Assembly (NCBI GenBank): GCA_030741355.1
Contig: JASLVM010000007.1
Location: 1-57,503, forward strand
DNA from: Candidatus Poseidonia sp.
Lineage (GTDB): Archaea; Thermoplasmatota; Poseidoniia; Poseidoniales; Poseidoniaceae
Length of the DNA stretch: 57,503 nucleotides
Direction: 5' to 3'
Part shown: piece after piece, positions 33,968-46,500 of the stretch
Layout: each line of letters begins with the position of its first letter
How positions within the stretch are numbered: position 1 is the stretch's first letter
Made by a program: the position numbers and the translations under genes
The notes under the pieces: generated by a model
What the model saw: the letters and a program-made list of their open reading frames with translations, nothing else
Told to the model about the DNA's origin: nothing
Databases searched by the model: none

Positions 33968-34534
33968 TCAAGCCTTCTGGTCGTAGCTCAGGTCATCCCA
34001 AGTTCGGAGCAAAGCACCGTCTCCGTTGATAGGAGCGTAGCTCAGGGTGATCGTAGCGTCTTCAAGAGGCGTACCGTCTGGAGCATGGGTTCGCACAAAG
34101 ATCGTATCTCCGGAGTTGAAGGTCGAAACCGACCGAGTCTCCGATTCTGAGATTTGTTCCTTGGTCACCGAGTCCACGAAGGTCACGAAGGCGTCGCTGT
34201 TGGCAGGGTTGAACCCGTACACGCCGGCACTGTCAGCCAGGTTTACCGAGTACGTGTTGAGGGCACCCGTAGCGTTGGTGTAGAACACCTTCACTTCGAC
34301 CGCTTGAGTAGCAAGCGGGGTTTGGGATTGCTCAACCGTGATGCGCCAGTGGCCTTCGTCAGCATCAAAGCCGTTGATGTCTTCGATGTCGAAGGTTACA
34401 CGGGGCACACCCTTCACGTCGGTTTCAGCGAGGCTGGAAGCCCACACGTAGATGACACCGGACAGAACCACGGTGATAGCGACCATCAGGATGGTAGCGA
34501 TCACAGGGCTGACGGCAGCGTCGTCCTCAGCCAT
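33968..34534 (-). other. Type IV pilin module at the C-terminus of the giant protein (possible internal translation start)
   Basis: This in-frame segment begins MAEDDAAVSPVIATILMVA and would by itself be a normal 188-residue archaeal pilin precursor: a short acidic leader, a likely prepilin-peptidase site near Ala4423-Val4424, an H-domain helix, and a polar head. GGAG lies only 3 bases before its ATG, and there is no AT-rich promoter upstream, so separate expression is unsupported. The preceding helix ends in RR and would place the leader in the cytoplasm, the side where prepilin peptidase cleaves. Cleavage could therefore free the pilin from the giant protein. Confidence 0.7.
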
Positions 34535-37500
34535 CGACTCCACTTCTTCTTCGTCATCAGCACGGCGGCTGGCGAAGGAGAGCGCACTGACGAAGAGACC
34601 CGTGAGGGCCACAGCGACGATGCTTGGGGCGAACGATGGAACAGCGCTGGCACCGATGGTCTCCACAACATCTGGCAGGAACTGGTCCGTGGCCAGGAAG
34701 TTGCTGGCTGGTTGGTTGGCGTGATTACACACGTCAGCCGTAGCCAAGGAGGTCATGATGTTGTTACACCAGTTGCTGTCTTCGAGGAGCGGTCGGCGTT
34801 CCGACGTCTTCGTAGCGTTCTTACCGTACTGACCGGGCTTGGACCATGGGTCATCGCTCTGCACGTTGTTGATGATAGCGTAGTGCGATCCGGGCTCATC
34901 AGCCTGGAAGCGGTCTGCAGCGGTCACCGACATGTCGCAGGGGTTGGCCAAACAGGTCACAACGTCCATCTCGACCCACACATGGGTGGTGTCCTTGGTG
35001 ATGTAAACATCCTCGGTGTACTTGACGCTGGCACCGTAGTCAGGCACAGCGTAGTAGCGAGTCAACTCAACATCATCATGTCCATCCGTGTGGTAGGTGA
35101 TGGCCAGCATGTGGTCGTATCGGTAAGGTCCTTCGTCGCCACCGCCGTTGACAGCGATGGTGACCGGCACGTAGGTTCCGGTCATGACGTTGGTGACACC
35201 GTTGAAGCTGAAGCCAGCCTCGTCGTCGAAGAAGTAGTCTGGCACCTGCTCACGGACGTTCTCAACACGAACACCGATTTCCTTCGTAGCCACACCTTGC
35301 TGGTAGTCAGCAATGGCCATCACGCTTTGGTCGTAGTTTGGCACATACGTGTTGTACTCGCCTTGCGTGGTTGGAGCCGTTGGTGTGTCTCGGAGGACCA
35401 AGCGGATCTGACAGTACTCCGAACCGGACGGTCCAATCTGGTGGATACCGTTGTTGTTCAGGTAGTCAATCTCCCAGTCGTTGGCGTTGGTGGTTGCATC
35501 CTCAATGAGGTCGAACACGAGGTCATCACCGACGATGGTCGTGGTGAAGTAGTTCGTGTAGACACACTGGTCAGTGGATTCAACCGTCCAAGTCAAGTCG
35601 TCCAGGTCATGGTCGATGTCAGTCTTGATGGCCGACAGGTCGTAGGTCAAGTTCGCCACGTTCTCGTCATCTTCCATCAAGGAGATGGACCATGGGAGGG
35701 CGGGGATTGAACCGTTGTCAGCGACCATAACGGTGTCCGTCGAGCGGTTCCAATCCATGATGACTGGAGCGTCGTTGACTGGAGCAACCGAGAAGACCAC
35801 ATCAAAGGATGCAGCATCTTGGTTCTCTGCACCGTCGTCAGCGAGGCCGAGCGTGACCGTACACTTGCCACCCAACTCGTTGTTGGTGTTTTCAGTGATG
35901 GCCAGTTCGTTGTTCAGGATGTCGACGCTGAAGGCGGAACAGGCGTCCGATGTGCCCGTGTCAACAGCGCTGGCGGACCAGGTGTAGACTTGGCGGGCAG
36001 GGGACTGCTCGTTGGCCATGTCTCGGATGTACGATCGGGTAGCGTTCGACACATCGCCCAAGAACTTGGTGTGTGTACCAAATCCTTCTGGGAGGATGTT
36101 GTAGTTGCCGTCGTCTTCGGAGAAGATTGGCATACAGTCGCTGCGCTCGATGTTACAGATGACTGGAGCGTCGTTGATGTTGTTCACCGTGAAGGTGATG
36201 TTGTGGGAGTCGCTCAGACCGTTGCTGTCAGTGACCTCGAACGAGAACACCATGGTACCGAACTGGTCGGTCTCTGGCGTCAGCGTGACGTCTTGGCCGT
36301 TGAGGGCGCTGTGAAGGAGGTCGTTGTTGTTGAACGCAACCATCGTTCCTTCTGCCATGGTCCAAGTCAACGAGGACTCTTCGTCTTGCACATCGTCAGC
36401 CAAGTTGGTGAGGCTGAAGGTGAAGGCGCCTGAGTCTTCGTCTCGACTGAAGTCCACAAGACCGTCGGCCGTGTCCGTTCCATCGGTGTCGATAACTGGA
36501 CATGCACGCTTGATGTCAATGGTGGCTTGGACGTTGGTCGTGTCGCCGGTTCCAGCCACGTAGTTGTCATCAAAGACGACGTTGGTGGCCATGGAGATGT
36601 CCTCAACAGTTGCCCAGTCGTAGGCACAGGCTGCTGGCGTCTTGATCATCAGGTCGTAGTTCTTCTGACCGGTGGCCGTGGTGCTGCCCTTGTAGGACTG
36701 GTAGACCAAGACCTCGGAGGTCAAGGTGCCGTCAGCGAGATCGCCGTGGGTCAACTCAACGGTCATGAACTTGGAAAGGTCCTGCAGCGTAGCAGAGCTG
36801 TCCAAGGTCTGAGTTGGGTGAACCACACTGATGTCAGCCGTGGTTTCGCCTTGCACGATGGCCACGATGTCAATCTCGTCTGGCATGCCGCCGATGCGAC
36901 TCCATGGGACGCCGAACTCAGCAAGCGAGGTGGAGAAGTCCACATCGACGTTGGCCGTGCTCAGAGAGGATGGACTCCATCCGAGGAAACCGTAGCTGTA
37001 GAGGTCGTAGGAACCTTCGCTGTCAGCCCACAACACGTAGTTGGCGCTGAACGGTAGGTCGTGTGCACCACCGAGACCGTTGTAGCCGACATCGGAACCA
37101 CCGCTACCGGTGTTGAGGTAAATCAACACGTCCGAGTTGGACAGGTCGGTGTTGGTCATTCCGAAGTAGATACCATCGCCTTCGATGTAGGTGGCGAGGA
37201 AGTCATCCGTACCGTCGCCGCTCATCACACCAGGCATAGCGTAGCCGGATGGGTTGAGGGCGTTGCCGCCGTTCCAGTCTTCATCCGAGCCGTCGACCGT
37301 CATGGCCTCGGGCTGGAAGGAGGTTGAAACATAGGAAGCACGCTCGTCATCAGTGGACATCAAGAGAAGAGCAACCTCGCTGGATGGAGCCGTACCCAAG
37401 TGGGTGGACTCAATGCTCATGAGGTTGGCTTCGTCGATGACAGCCGAGGTAGCAACGGCAATCTTGCTGGAGTCCAGCGTGTTGCCGATCGAGGTGATGT

Positions 37501-40500
37501 GGGCGTTGTTGCCAGCGTTCACTTGCGTGGTGGCGTCGGCCCAGGTCATGTTCTCAACGCTACCGGTAGCATCGACCACAGACAGAGCGGTGGTGGCGTC
37601 AACAACACCACCGTCCCAGCGGAACGGAGTGTCTTCGACGTACATACCGATGAGGCCTGAAGCGTCCATTGGGTAGACCCACACATCTGGGCTGCTGACC
37701 ACATGGAGACCGGTACCGGTGGCACCGCCGTCAACATGAGCGTCAATGGCCACAACGTAGGTGTCTTCTGCGTAAACAGCGTAATCGCTGCCTGCGAGTG
37801 AAGCACCGCCAATCATGAAGAGATCACCGTTTTCCTTGCTAACACCAGTGGCGAAGCCGCTGATGTCGGTGCCGTTGAGCGTCAACACCGTGTTGGTGTC
37901 GTCGCCGAGGATACCGACCGTGGACGAGAGGTCATCACCGGTAATGGTGGAACCAACGTCGCTGAAGTCGCAGTCTTCGATGATAATGGCGTTGTCGCCG
38001 AGGTTGATGGTGTTGGTGCCGGACTGGATGGCCACCGAGTCACACGAGGTGGCCGTGATACCAACAGCGTTCGGAGAGGTTCGACCAGAGGACAGGCCAA
38101 TGGTGTTGCCACTGACATCGGGTCCGAGGTAAGAACCACTGCCGCCGGAGGATTCAACGACGCTGATCGTTGCACCACCGTCGCCCCACGAGTCAGAAAC
38201 CACAAGGCTGTAGCTTCCAGCATCCGAATAGGTTCGGAGAGGGCTGTACTCTGCGTTGCTGTTGAACGAGTAGGTTGGCCAGGTGTCCTTGGTGCCGTCT
38301 GGCTTGGTGACTTCGATGCTGATTTCGTAGCCCCAACTGTCGGTACCGAGGTTCAAGGCGGCGCTCTTGCCGGCGGCAAGGGTCCACGTACAACTGGTGG
38401 TGCGGCGGTAATCGCTGCTGCCAATTGAACAGAGTGAATTGGTCGGTGATGGTGGAGCTTCCATGCTGTCGAGATACATACCACCGTCGGCGTCCGTGAG
38501 GACGTTGTTGGTGATGTTTCCACTGCCTCGGAAGACGTAGACACCCGTTGAGGTGTCATCACTGATACCGCCAATGTCGTTGCCGTCAATGGTGAAGTCA
38601 GCCACACGGTTGAGGTAGAAGGCGTCATCGCCGCCCACGACCGTGTTGTCCTGAATCAAAACATCCTGAGTCTTTCCGTTGTAGATGGCCACTGCGTGTC
38701 CATTGGATGGGTTGAACTCGTTGTCAGTGATGGTAGCACCCTGAACTTCGTTCGAGTTGTAGAACCAAACATCGGCGATTTCACCACCGTCTTCGAAGAC
38801 GTTGTTGGTGATGGTCACGTTGTCTGCTCCGATCTCACTGGTGCTGTGGCTGTAGTAGTATGGAGAACGTTCGTTCATGATACCAACACCACAGTCAACG
38901 AAGGTGTTGCTGTCAACGAAGTTGCCGTCGCCACCGTTCATAATGACACAGATGTCGTTGTAGTTGATGGCGTTGTTGAGTTCGGTGTAGCCCTTGAAGT
39001 GGACGAACGTGTTGTTTGTCAACTTGAAGAAGTCCAACTCGTACTGGTTGTAGTAGCCGTAGCCCATAGCACCAATGACGTTCGAAACACCGGAGATGGT
39101 GGTGTTGTCCATGTCAAGGTTGAGCGAGTAGTAGCGGTAGCCAATGGTGAAACCTTGAGGCACGCCAGCACTCGAAACAGCAACTGCGGTGACACTTGCA
39201 TCGTGCATGTAGAGTGAGGACTCACCCTGGTAGTATGGATACATACGGTTGTTGCCTTCGAAGTCGTAGGAAGCGGTGGAAATCCAGGTGCTTCCGTTCC
39301 AGTTGTGCTTGCCTTGTGAGAGGTACATGAATGGAGCGTCCATCATGACGGTTTCACCAGCAAGGTCGTTTCCACTGTGGCTTCGGAGGTATCCGTACTC
39401 AACCAAACCGTTGCTGAACGTACGGCTGCCCGAGGAGGACAGGCCGCTTGCACAGCGATCTTGCTTGATGTAAGCTGTTGAGGTGTAGCAGATACGGGCG
39501 GTAAACTCGTCTTCGAGGTACACGGTATCGCTGTTTCCAGCGGTGTCCGTGAGACTCATGGTATGGAAGACGTATCGGAAGTCCGCTGCGTTGTTACCAC
39601 TGTTGGTCCACGAATATGCAATGGTTGCGGAGGCAACTGCTTCGTAGCCGTTCAAGTTCTTGGTACAGATGCTGGAACAAGAGCCACTGTCAACGGTCTG
39701 GGTGACGAAGGTGATGTCGTTGGCAACACCGTTAGTGTCGGTGTCGGCCATGCCGGTCACCGTACCATCGGCGTCCTTCAAAATCACCGTTGTTCCGTCC
39801 ACATTCTCTGAAACACCAGAGACGTTAGCCTGCAAGGTGATGTCAACTTGACGTAGGCGAGAGAACAGACCTGTTCCTGTGACTTCCACCGTATTGGTGT
39901 CAATTGAACCTTCGATGAATTCCATCTCGGAGGAACCGCTGATCACCACATCCTTGGTGTTGGACATGACCACATCGGTGAGGATGAAATCACCGCTACC
40001 GGCGCTTTCAATACCCACGGCGTTGTTTTCGATGTTCATGTTCGCCAACTCTACGGTTGCAGAGGTGCGTGAAGCATACTTGAACGCAGGTCCAGCGGAA
40101 CCCGTGAAGGTTCCCGTTAGGTCGCCACCAAGGTCGGTCTGGTAGTAGATACCAGCAACGAGTTGGTTTTCCAAATCAATGTTCTCAAGGTCAACTTGAC
40201 CCGATGCTGTGTTGGAAACAAGCACACCGTAGTTGCCGTCTGAAACGTTCAAACGGTTAGCGGAAGCAGAGGCTTGACCAATAACTTCCATACCCGCCTG
40301 AGAGGGTCCGACAACATCGATGTCTTCGAAGTGTCCAGCAGCGAAAGCGCCGCCGATCTCAATACCGGTGTCGGCTCCCGTGATGGTACCTTCCTTGAAC
40401 AGAGGCGTACCTGATTCACGGACGTAGTCTCCAAGGTCGCTGGCATCGTTGCCGGAGCGAGCGACGAAGTCGTATCGGTCCTGGTAGTTGTCAGCACCAC

Positions 40501-43500
40501 GGTGGAGGACGTCCATCCAAAGGTAGACCTTCGAGATGTTTCCGCCGTTAGCCGCAGCAGCAGAGATGTCAACAACCGGGAAGGTCATTCGAGCGCTGTC
40601 GCCGCTGTTCATGTAGTAGGTGTAGGCGTAGTCTTGACAGATACCGTAGTTGTTGGGGTATCCACCTGAAGCGTAGCTTGGTGGGTTTCCAACGTTTCCG
40701 GGCTGACCTGGTCCAGTTGAGGGCTGTCCGTTGTTTCCTTCAGGTGGTGTGTAAACACCGTTGAAGTAGAAGGACGGAGAGTAAGCGCCCCAGTACTTGT
40801 ATGGGTAGCGGGACTGGAAATTGCCGGTTGGACTGTTATCCGTAGCCTCCCAATCGAAACCGAACTCGTCCGGTGATTCGTAGTAGTCAGGGAAGCTGAC
40901 TGCTTGGTTGAGCCAGTAGCGGTAGAAGTAGTAGAAGTAGCCGTCGTAGCTAGCGTAGTTAGGACCGTAATTGTAGCCGTAGTAGTTGCAATGCCAGGAG
41001 GGTGCACCACCGGTTCCACCGTTGTAGGTGTGCGTTCCTGCGGTGACCGCTGGGTCGTTGGAACCGTATGGATAGTATCCTTCTTGGCCGCTATCGGTGA
41101 TGTTCCATTCGTTGCCAGCATCGTCCTCGAACATGATGTTCATTCGGTCGGTGATGAAGTAGTACTTGCTCGTAGCATAGTTGTAGCTTGGGTGAGCGTT
41201 TCCACCGGCGTAGACTGAGTTCGCACCAACCTGTAGGTAGTTGCCCGTGCCCAAGTAGGTGGACAGGTCAATCTTGTAGGTGGTCCAACCAGCGGCTGCG
41301 CCAGAGAGGGACGTACTTCGGTAGATGGTCGGCAACGACATGCCACCGTAGGCGTTGATACCAACGGTGTTGCCGGTTGACGTGAAGCCATCAACTTGAG
41401 GAGCGCCGTTGTAGCTTTGGATACCAATTGCAGCGTTCTTGACAATGATGTCAGAGAGCGTAGCACCGGAGTTTTCGATCCAAATCGCCGTACCGGTTTG
41501 GCCGGTGTTGATGATGCTGGACGAATCAATGCTTGCAGAGCCGCCTTGGATCTTGACCGTCGACATTTCGTCAGCAGATGCAGACGAACCGAAGATGGTA
41601 GCTGCGTCCATCATGTTCAGCGTAGCACCGTTGCCGATGTAGAGCGCTGATTCAGTGGTCGTGTCCCAAGCGATGTCTCGCATGTTGGCGTTGTCAAGTG
41701 TCAGCGTACCGCCGTTCTGGATGTCCATGTGCAGTCCGTAAGTTGACGAAACAGCACGGATGGACGCAGGGCTTCCGGAGGTACCGTCGTTGTTAGCGGT
41801 GAGGAAACCGGTGTCCTTGATGGTGATGACCGGAGATGACGTAGCCGTGCTGAGCACACGGAGCGAACCACCTTGCAACTCAAATCCACAGGTGTCGAGC
41901 GTGATGTCTGCCGCGACCGTAATGGAGGTGTCGTCAAACGTAAAGGTGCTCGTAGCAGCGTTGTAGTTAGCGCTGAGGTTGCTGTACGCTGGGAGGTTGA
42001 TCAACTTGTAACAATCCAAGGTAGGATCGTTGAACACGATTGGAGCGGGCTCCAAGAGCATGTCAAGGTGCGTCCCCCAGGTGTATCCGTTGGTTGGGTA
42101 CCAGTCACTGGCCAAGGTCGCATCAGGGTAGTCATCGGGGTAGGTCTCGTTTTGACCGGCCGTACCGAAGGCACGGATAACGTGGTCTTCGTAGGTCGTA
42201 CCGTCGCTGTCTCCCACAACAACCCAAACGCTGGTGTTTCCGTTAGCGTCCGTGGTGTGGCTTCCGATTTCAAACAATTCGTTCATGCTGCTGTCAAGGA
42301 GTGAGGCCGTGATAGTATGGTCGGCCTTGTACACCTTGACTTGAGTTCCACCTTGGTTAGCAAGACGGTAGACCGATGCGTTTGCAAGGCCACCGAAGTA
42401 CACCATTGACGGGTTCGAGCTGGACGATGAAACATCGTAAGCACAGTTGCTGGTATCGCCACTGGAGTCCGAACAGTCGTTGCCGTTGAGGGCGACGTCG
42501 ATCAGAACCACATTGGTTCCGGAGCGAGCCTTTGCAAGTTCGGTTGTACCGCTGCTAACGCTCGTACTGGAGACGGTGGATTCACCCAGCGTGATGTGGG
42601 AGTTTCGTCCGTCGATGACGTGAGCAGAACTGGCACCGTGAGCAATGGTTGCATCGCTGATGGAAATCTGGTTCTTTGCCGAGGAACTGGAACAGCTGCT
42701 CTTGAACGATTCAAAGGACGGGCTGTCAATAACCATCGACCAGCCACAGCCAGAGACCGTAAAGGCGTCAATGTCCCAGTTGTCCATGGACAACGTTTCA
42801 GTGACAATGGATGAACCACTCATCGACACATCTTCTGCAGTGATGTCGGTAAAGGTACCAGGGTGCATACGCTGCATGGTGATGTCACCAGCGGTGACCG
42901 TGTCAAACACGGCGCTGGAACTCGATGGACCGTTTCCGGTTTGTGACCATCCACCGGGGATGAGCCACAAGTCAGCACTGCCGAAGTCAACATCCGTCAT
43001 TTGGATGCTGCCCATGGCATTGATACCAGAGTTGGCGTAGCTGTCAACATCGACGTTGTTCAGGACAACGTTGGAGTTGGTTCCGAACATCGAGTCAATG
43101 GCCACACCGGTTTGAGCCGATGGGTTGGTGACCGAGACGTTGGAAACCGTGACATGTTGCAAGTCAACATCGATGAAGTTCACGTACGAGTTCTCGACCG
43201 TCAAGTTCTCTGCGTGGAGAGCACCTGCAGTGGAACCGGGGTAGTTCACAATGGTACCGCCCCATGTTTCACCGTCGGTGTTACAGTTCTTGATGGTCCC
43301 TTCCTTGAGTGTCGCAATGGAGTTTTCAGGGAAGTTGAAACAAGCTTCGTCGACACCGTCGATTGAGAAGTCCTGCATGGTCACCACTGTACCTTGGCCG
43401 CTACCGTGCGTGAACACAGCACCAACGTTGGTGAAGGTGACATCGCTCATGGTGTAGTTGCCCGTGTTACAGTCAGCGGTTGCACTTCCACAAGATGGAC

Positions 43501-46500
43501 CGGATCCATCGTGTCGGCTACCAGAGCGGAACACGGCATCGTCGGTGTTGTTGAAGTTCACGTGGCTGAATTGATGTCGGTCATCTGTACCACTTGCGGT
43601 CGTACAGTCGTCGGTGAAGGCCATACCTGTCCAGTCGCCACCGTTCATGCCGGTGATGTTGATTGGATGGGTGGCGTTTCCGAGGGCCGTCATCTTGGTG
43701 CACGCACCGTCAAAGGAGATTCCCTTGCCTGCAGCAATTTCGATTTGAACACCAGGCTTGATGGTCAAGTCGGAAGAGACGACGAGGTAATCGTTCGAGG
43801 GGTTGATGCGAATTGGGCTGTCGGTCATGTCCCACACTGGGTCGGACGTGATGTCAGCCGTGACATCGGTTCCCTTGCCTTCGTAAGGCATCACGCGGTA
43901 GTAGACGGAACAATCCTGACTGGAGGTCGTGTAGCAGTAGTACTGGTTGTAGCCGGTCCAGAACGGAGCGATGGTACCTGGGCGTGATAGCGAGCTGCCA
44001 GAGTATGGCAGAGCAGGCTGGTGGTACGTCCAGAGGTTGCGCTCAACGTTGGTGTTACCGTTGCTGATGAAGTACATCGAGCCTTGGCGGCTGAGTTGGA
44101 TACGGTCGTTGGAGTCGTCGCCGTCGTAGGTTGTTCCGAAGTAATCGAACTCAAATCCTGCAGGGATGTCAATGTTCGCGTTGCAGCGAGCCTTGTAGGT
44201 GTTCCAGTAGTAGGAAGAGATGCAGTAGTAGAGGTAAGGTCGGCCGTTGGAGGTGCCCGTCATCGCTGTGTCAGCGTTGGTGACTTCCACCAATCCCTTG
44301 TCAAAGGATTCCCATGCGTGTGAAGTGGAACTCGTAGAGATACGGAAGTTCGACGTCGTAGGGATGTGCCCTGGGTTGGTGTTGAAGCTGGTGGAAGAGG
44401 AGTGAGCGATGCTCGCACCCTTCTGACGGGTTTGGTCCATGTAGCCGATCGACCAAGAGTTGTAGGTGGTACGGCAGTTGCTGTCGTACTTGTATTCAAT
44501 CTCGTTGGTCACGTCGTAGAACAAGGCTTGGACCGTACAGAGTTGTCCGTAGGTGTAGTAAGCCATGTCTCGCCATTCAACGACGAACACCTTGTTCGGG
44601 TCGCCTCGCTCAAAGGAGTACGTCGAAGAGGTGTTGGTGTTGATTCCAGCAGAGACCGTTGAAACGTCTTGAGACTTGAAGTAATACTCGACCGTGTCGT
44701 TGACTTCCAAGTCTTCGATGTCGGCACTCCACGTACAAGCAGCCAGTGCACATTGTGCACGGGTCTTACCGGCTTCTTGGGACATAGCCGTCGATGTCCA
44801 GCTACCTGCCGTACCGCCATCAGGCGTGATACGGTGATAGAGGGTCGGGCCAGTACCAGCGGCACTGCTCACGTTCAAACCGGATGCAGGGTCGCCACCG
44901 TCAATGATGGTGACCGAGACCGTACGCTGCTTGGCGTGCGAGTCTTGCATGGAGCTGTGAATCATCTCAGGCTTGAAGGTGTCAGGCGTTGGCGCCACGT
45001 TTCCGACCTTGTAGGTGATGTCGCCCGTGCTGGCTTGACGGCCGTAGTAGCCGGAGCCGAGAGCGAAACCACTCCATCGGTAGGAGGAAGTGGAACCGTA
45101 GATCATGTAGTAAGCCGAGGTACAGCGGTCCGTGCTGATGGACCGGTAGAAGTAGTACCATCCGTTGGTGGTGACACACAATCGGTTGGCGGTCGTGGTG
45201 GTCTGCGTTGCGTTGAACGAGAACGTACCGAAGCTACCGGTGATGTCGCCGGGGATGGCGAACTTGTAGGCTTGCGAGTATCCATAGGAGACACTGGCCG
45301 TAGCGCTGTTGCCACCGGTGAGTGGCGTGTCGATACCGGTTTGGGTGTCGACACCAACGGTAGCCCATGCGTTCTTGGTGCTGTCGTACACGAAGATGAG
45401 GTTCATGCTTGGACCGTTTTTGGCACTGATCCACAAGTAGCCATCACCGTTGTTGTTCCAAAGGTTCTGGTTGAACTTGTTCGAACCGCTGTTCATGCCG
45501 TAATAACCGTAGGCAGGTGCCGTGTTACCACGAGCCAACCAGTTTCCGTAGAAGGTGCTGGTTCCGGTGTAGAAACAGGACGAAGAGCCAGTACCACAGC
45601 TTGAGGTGTCGAATTCAAAGAAGTATTCGTCAGAGTGGCTGTAGTAGGTCATCTGTCGGTCAAAGAACCCTTGTGGGTTGAAGTAGCTACCAGCGTGGAC
45701 ATCGGTGGTCAACACGGTCATCTTCTTGTGAGAAGTTGGTGCGTTGGCTGGGTCAACGATGTCGACTTGGTAAGGCGTAGGCGTGGTTTGCGTACCGGTC
45801 AAGGCAGGCTCGTAACCCACGTTTGCGCCGTTGCTACCCTGGTTCAGGTCTTGGTATTTCCAGTAGTACTGGAAGTCGTCACCGTAGCTCAAAGCGTCCA
45901 CTCGAGCCTTGAATCGGCATTCGGTGGTCGTGCTCGAGCAGGTTCCGATAGAGACGAGTTCACCTGCGTCGAATTGGTTGTTGGAACCCAATCCGTACGT
46001 CGTGCTGCTCCACGTGGTACCACCATCGGTGGTGTAGTGGAGTTGAGGTGCACCGGAGGTGGTGGTGTCAATTCCAGACATGTCTGTTAGCGTGATGAAG
46101 AGGGTTCGCTCACCTTCAATGTAGGAATCTAGTCCGGTGTAAGGGACGAAGTCCGAGGTTGGGGCGTCGGCATCCGTACCACCAGAGTAGGTGATGAGGA
46201 GGTGAGAGTTACGGCTTCCAGAGGCAATGCCGTAGGTGCTGAAGTAAGCGCTTCCACCGGTGTAGTACTCGCCGATACCAACGTTGCCATTGTTGCTCAT
46301 GGCGTTGGTGATGATGGAGACACCACCGGAGGTTGCGGCACAAGCTGTAGCGGAGTTACAGAGGTTCACGGTCTTCCAACCGGTACCGCTGCTGCTCACC
46401 GTGGCTGCGGAGGGCGAGAGGCCAATGGAAGCCTTGAGGCTTCGACCTGCCGTTCCACCGTAGTTGGTGGTCATGTAACTGTTGCTGATGGAGGAACCGG

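Noticed and set aside
33968-34534. Annotating the pilin as an independent gene
   Set aside because: No promoter-like DNA and only a poorly spaced GGAG precede the internal ATG, and the frame is continuous with the giant protein. It is kept as a module and discussed as a finding.
34154-35710. 518-codon open frame on the plus strand inside the giant gene
   Set aside because: Antisense shadow: the product is dominated by Val, Gly, Asp and His with no domain, while the minus-strand frame has clear domains and continues far on both sides.
36000-44000. Repetitive look of the DNA in the giant gene as possible CRISPR or satellite repeats
   Set aside because: The similarity is at protein level (beta-helix turns, Ser/Thr/Gly/Asp codons). 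No fixed-length direct repeats with unique spacers are present.
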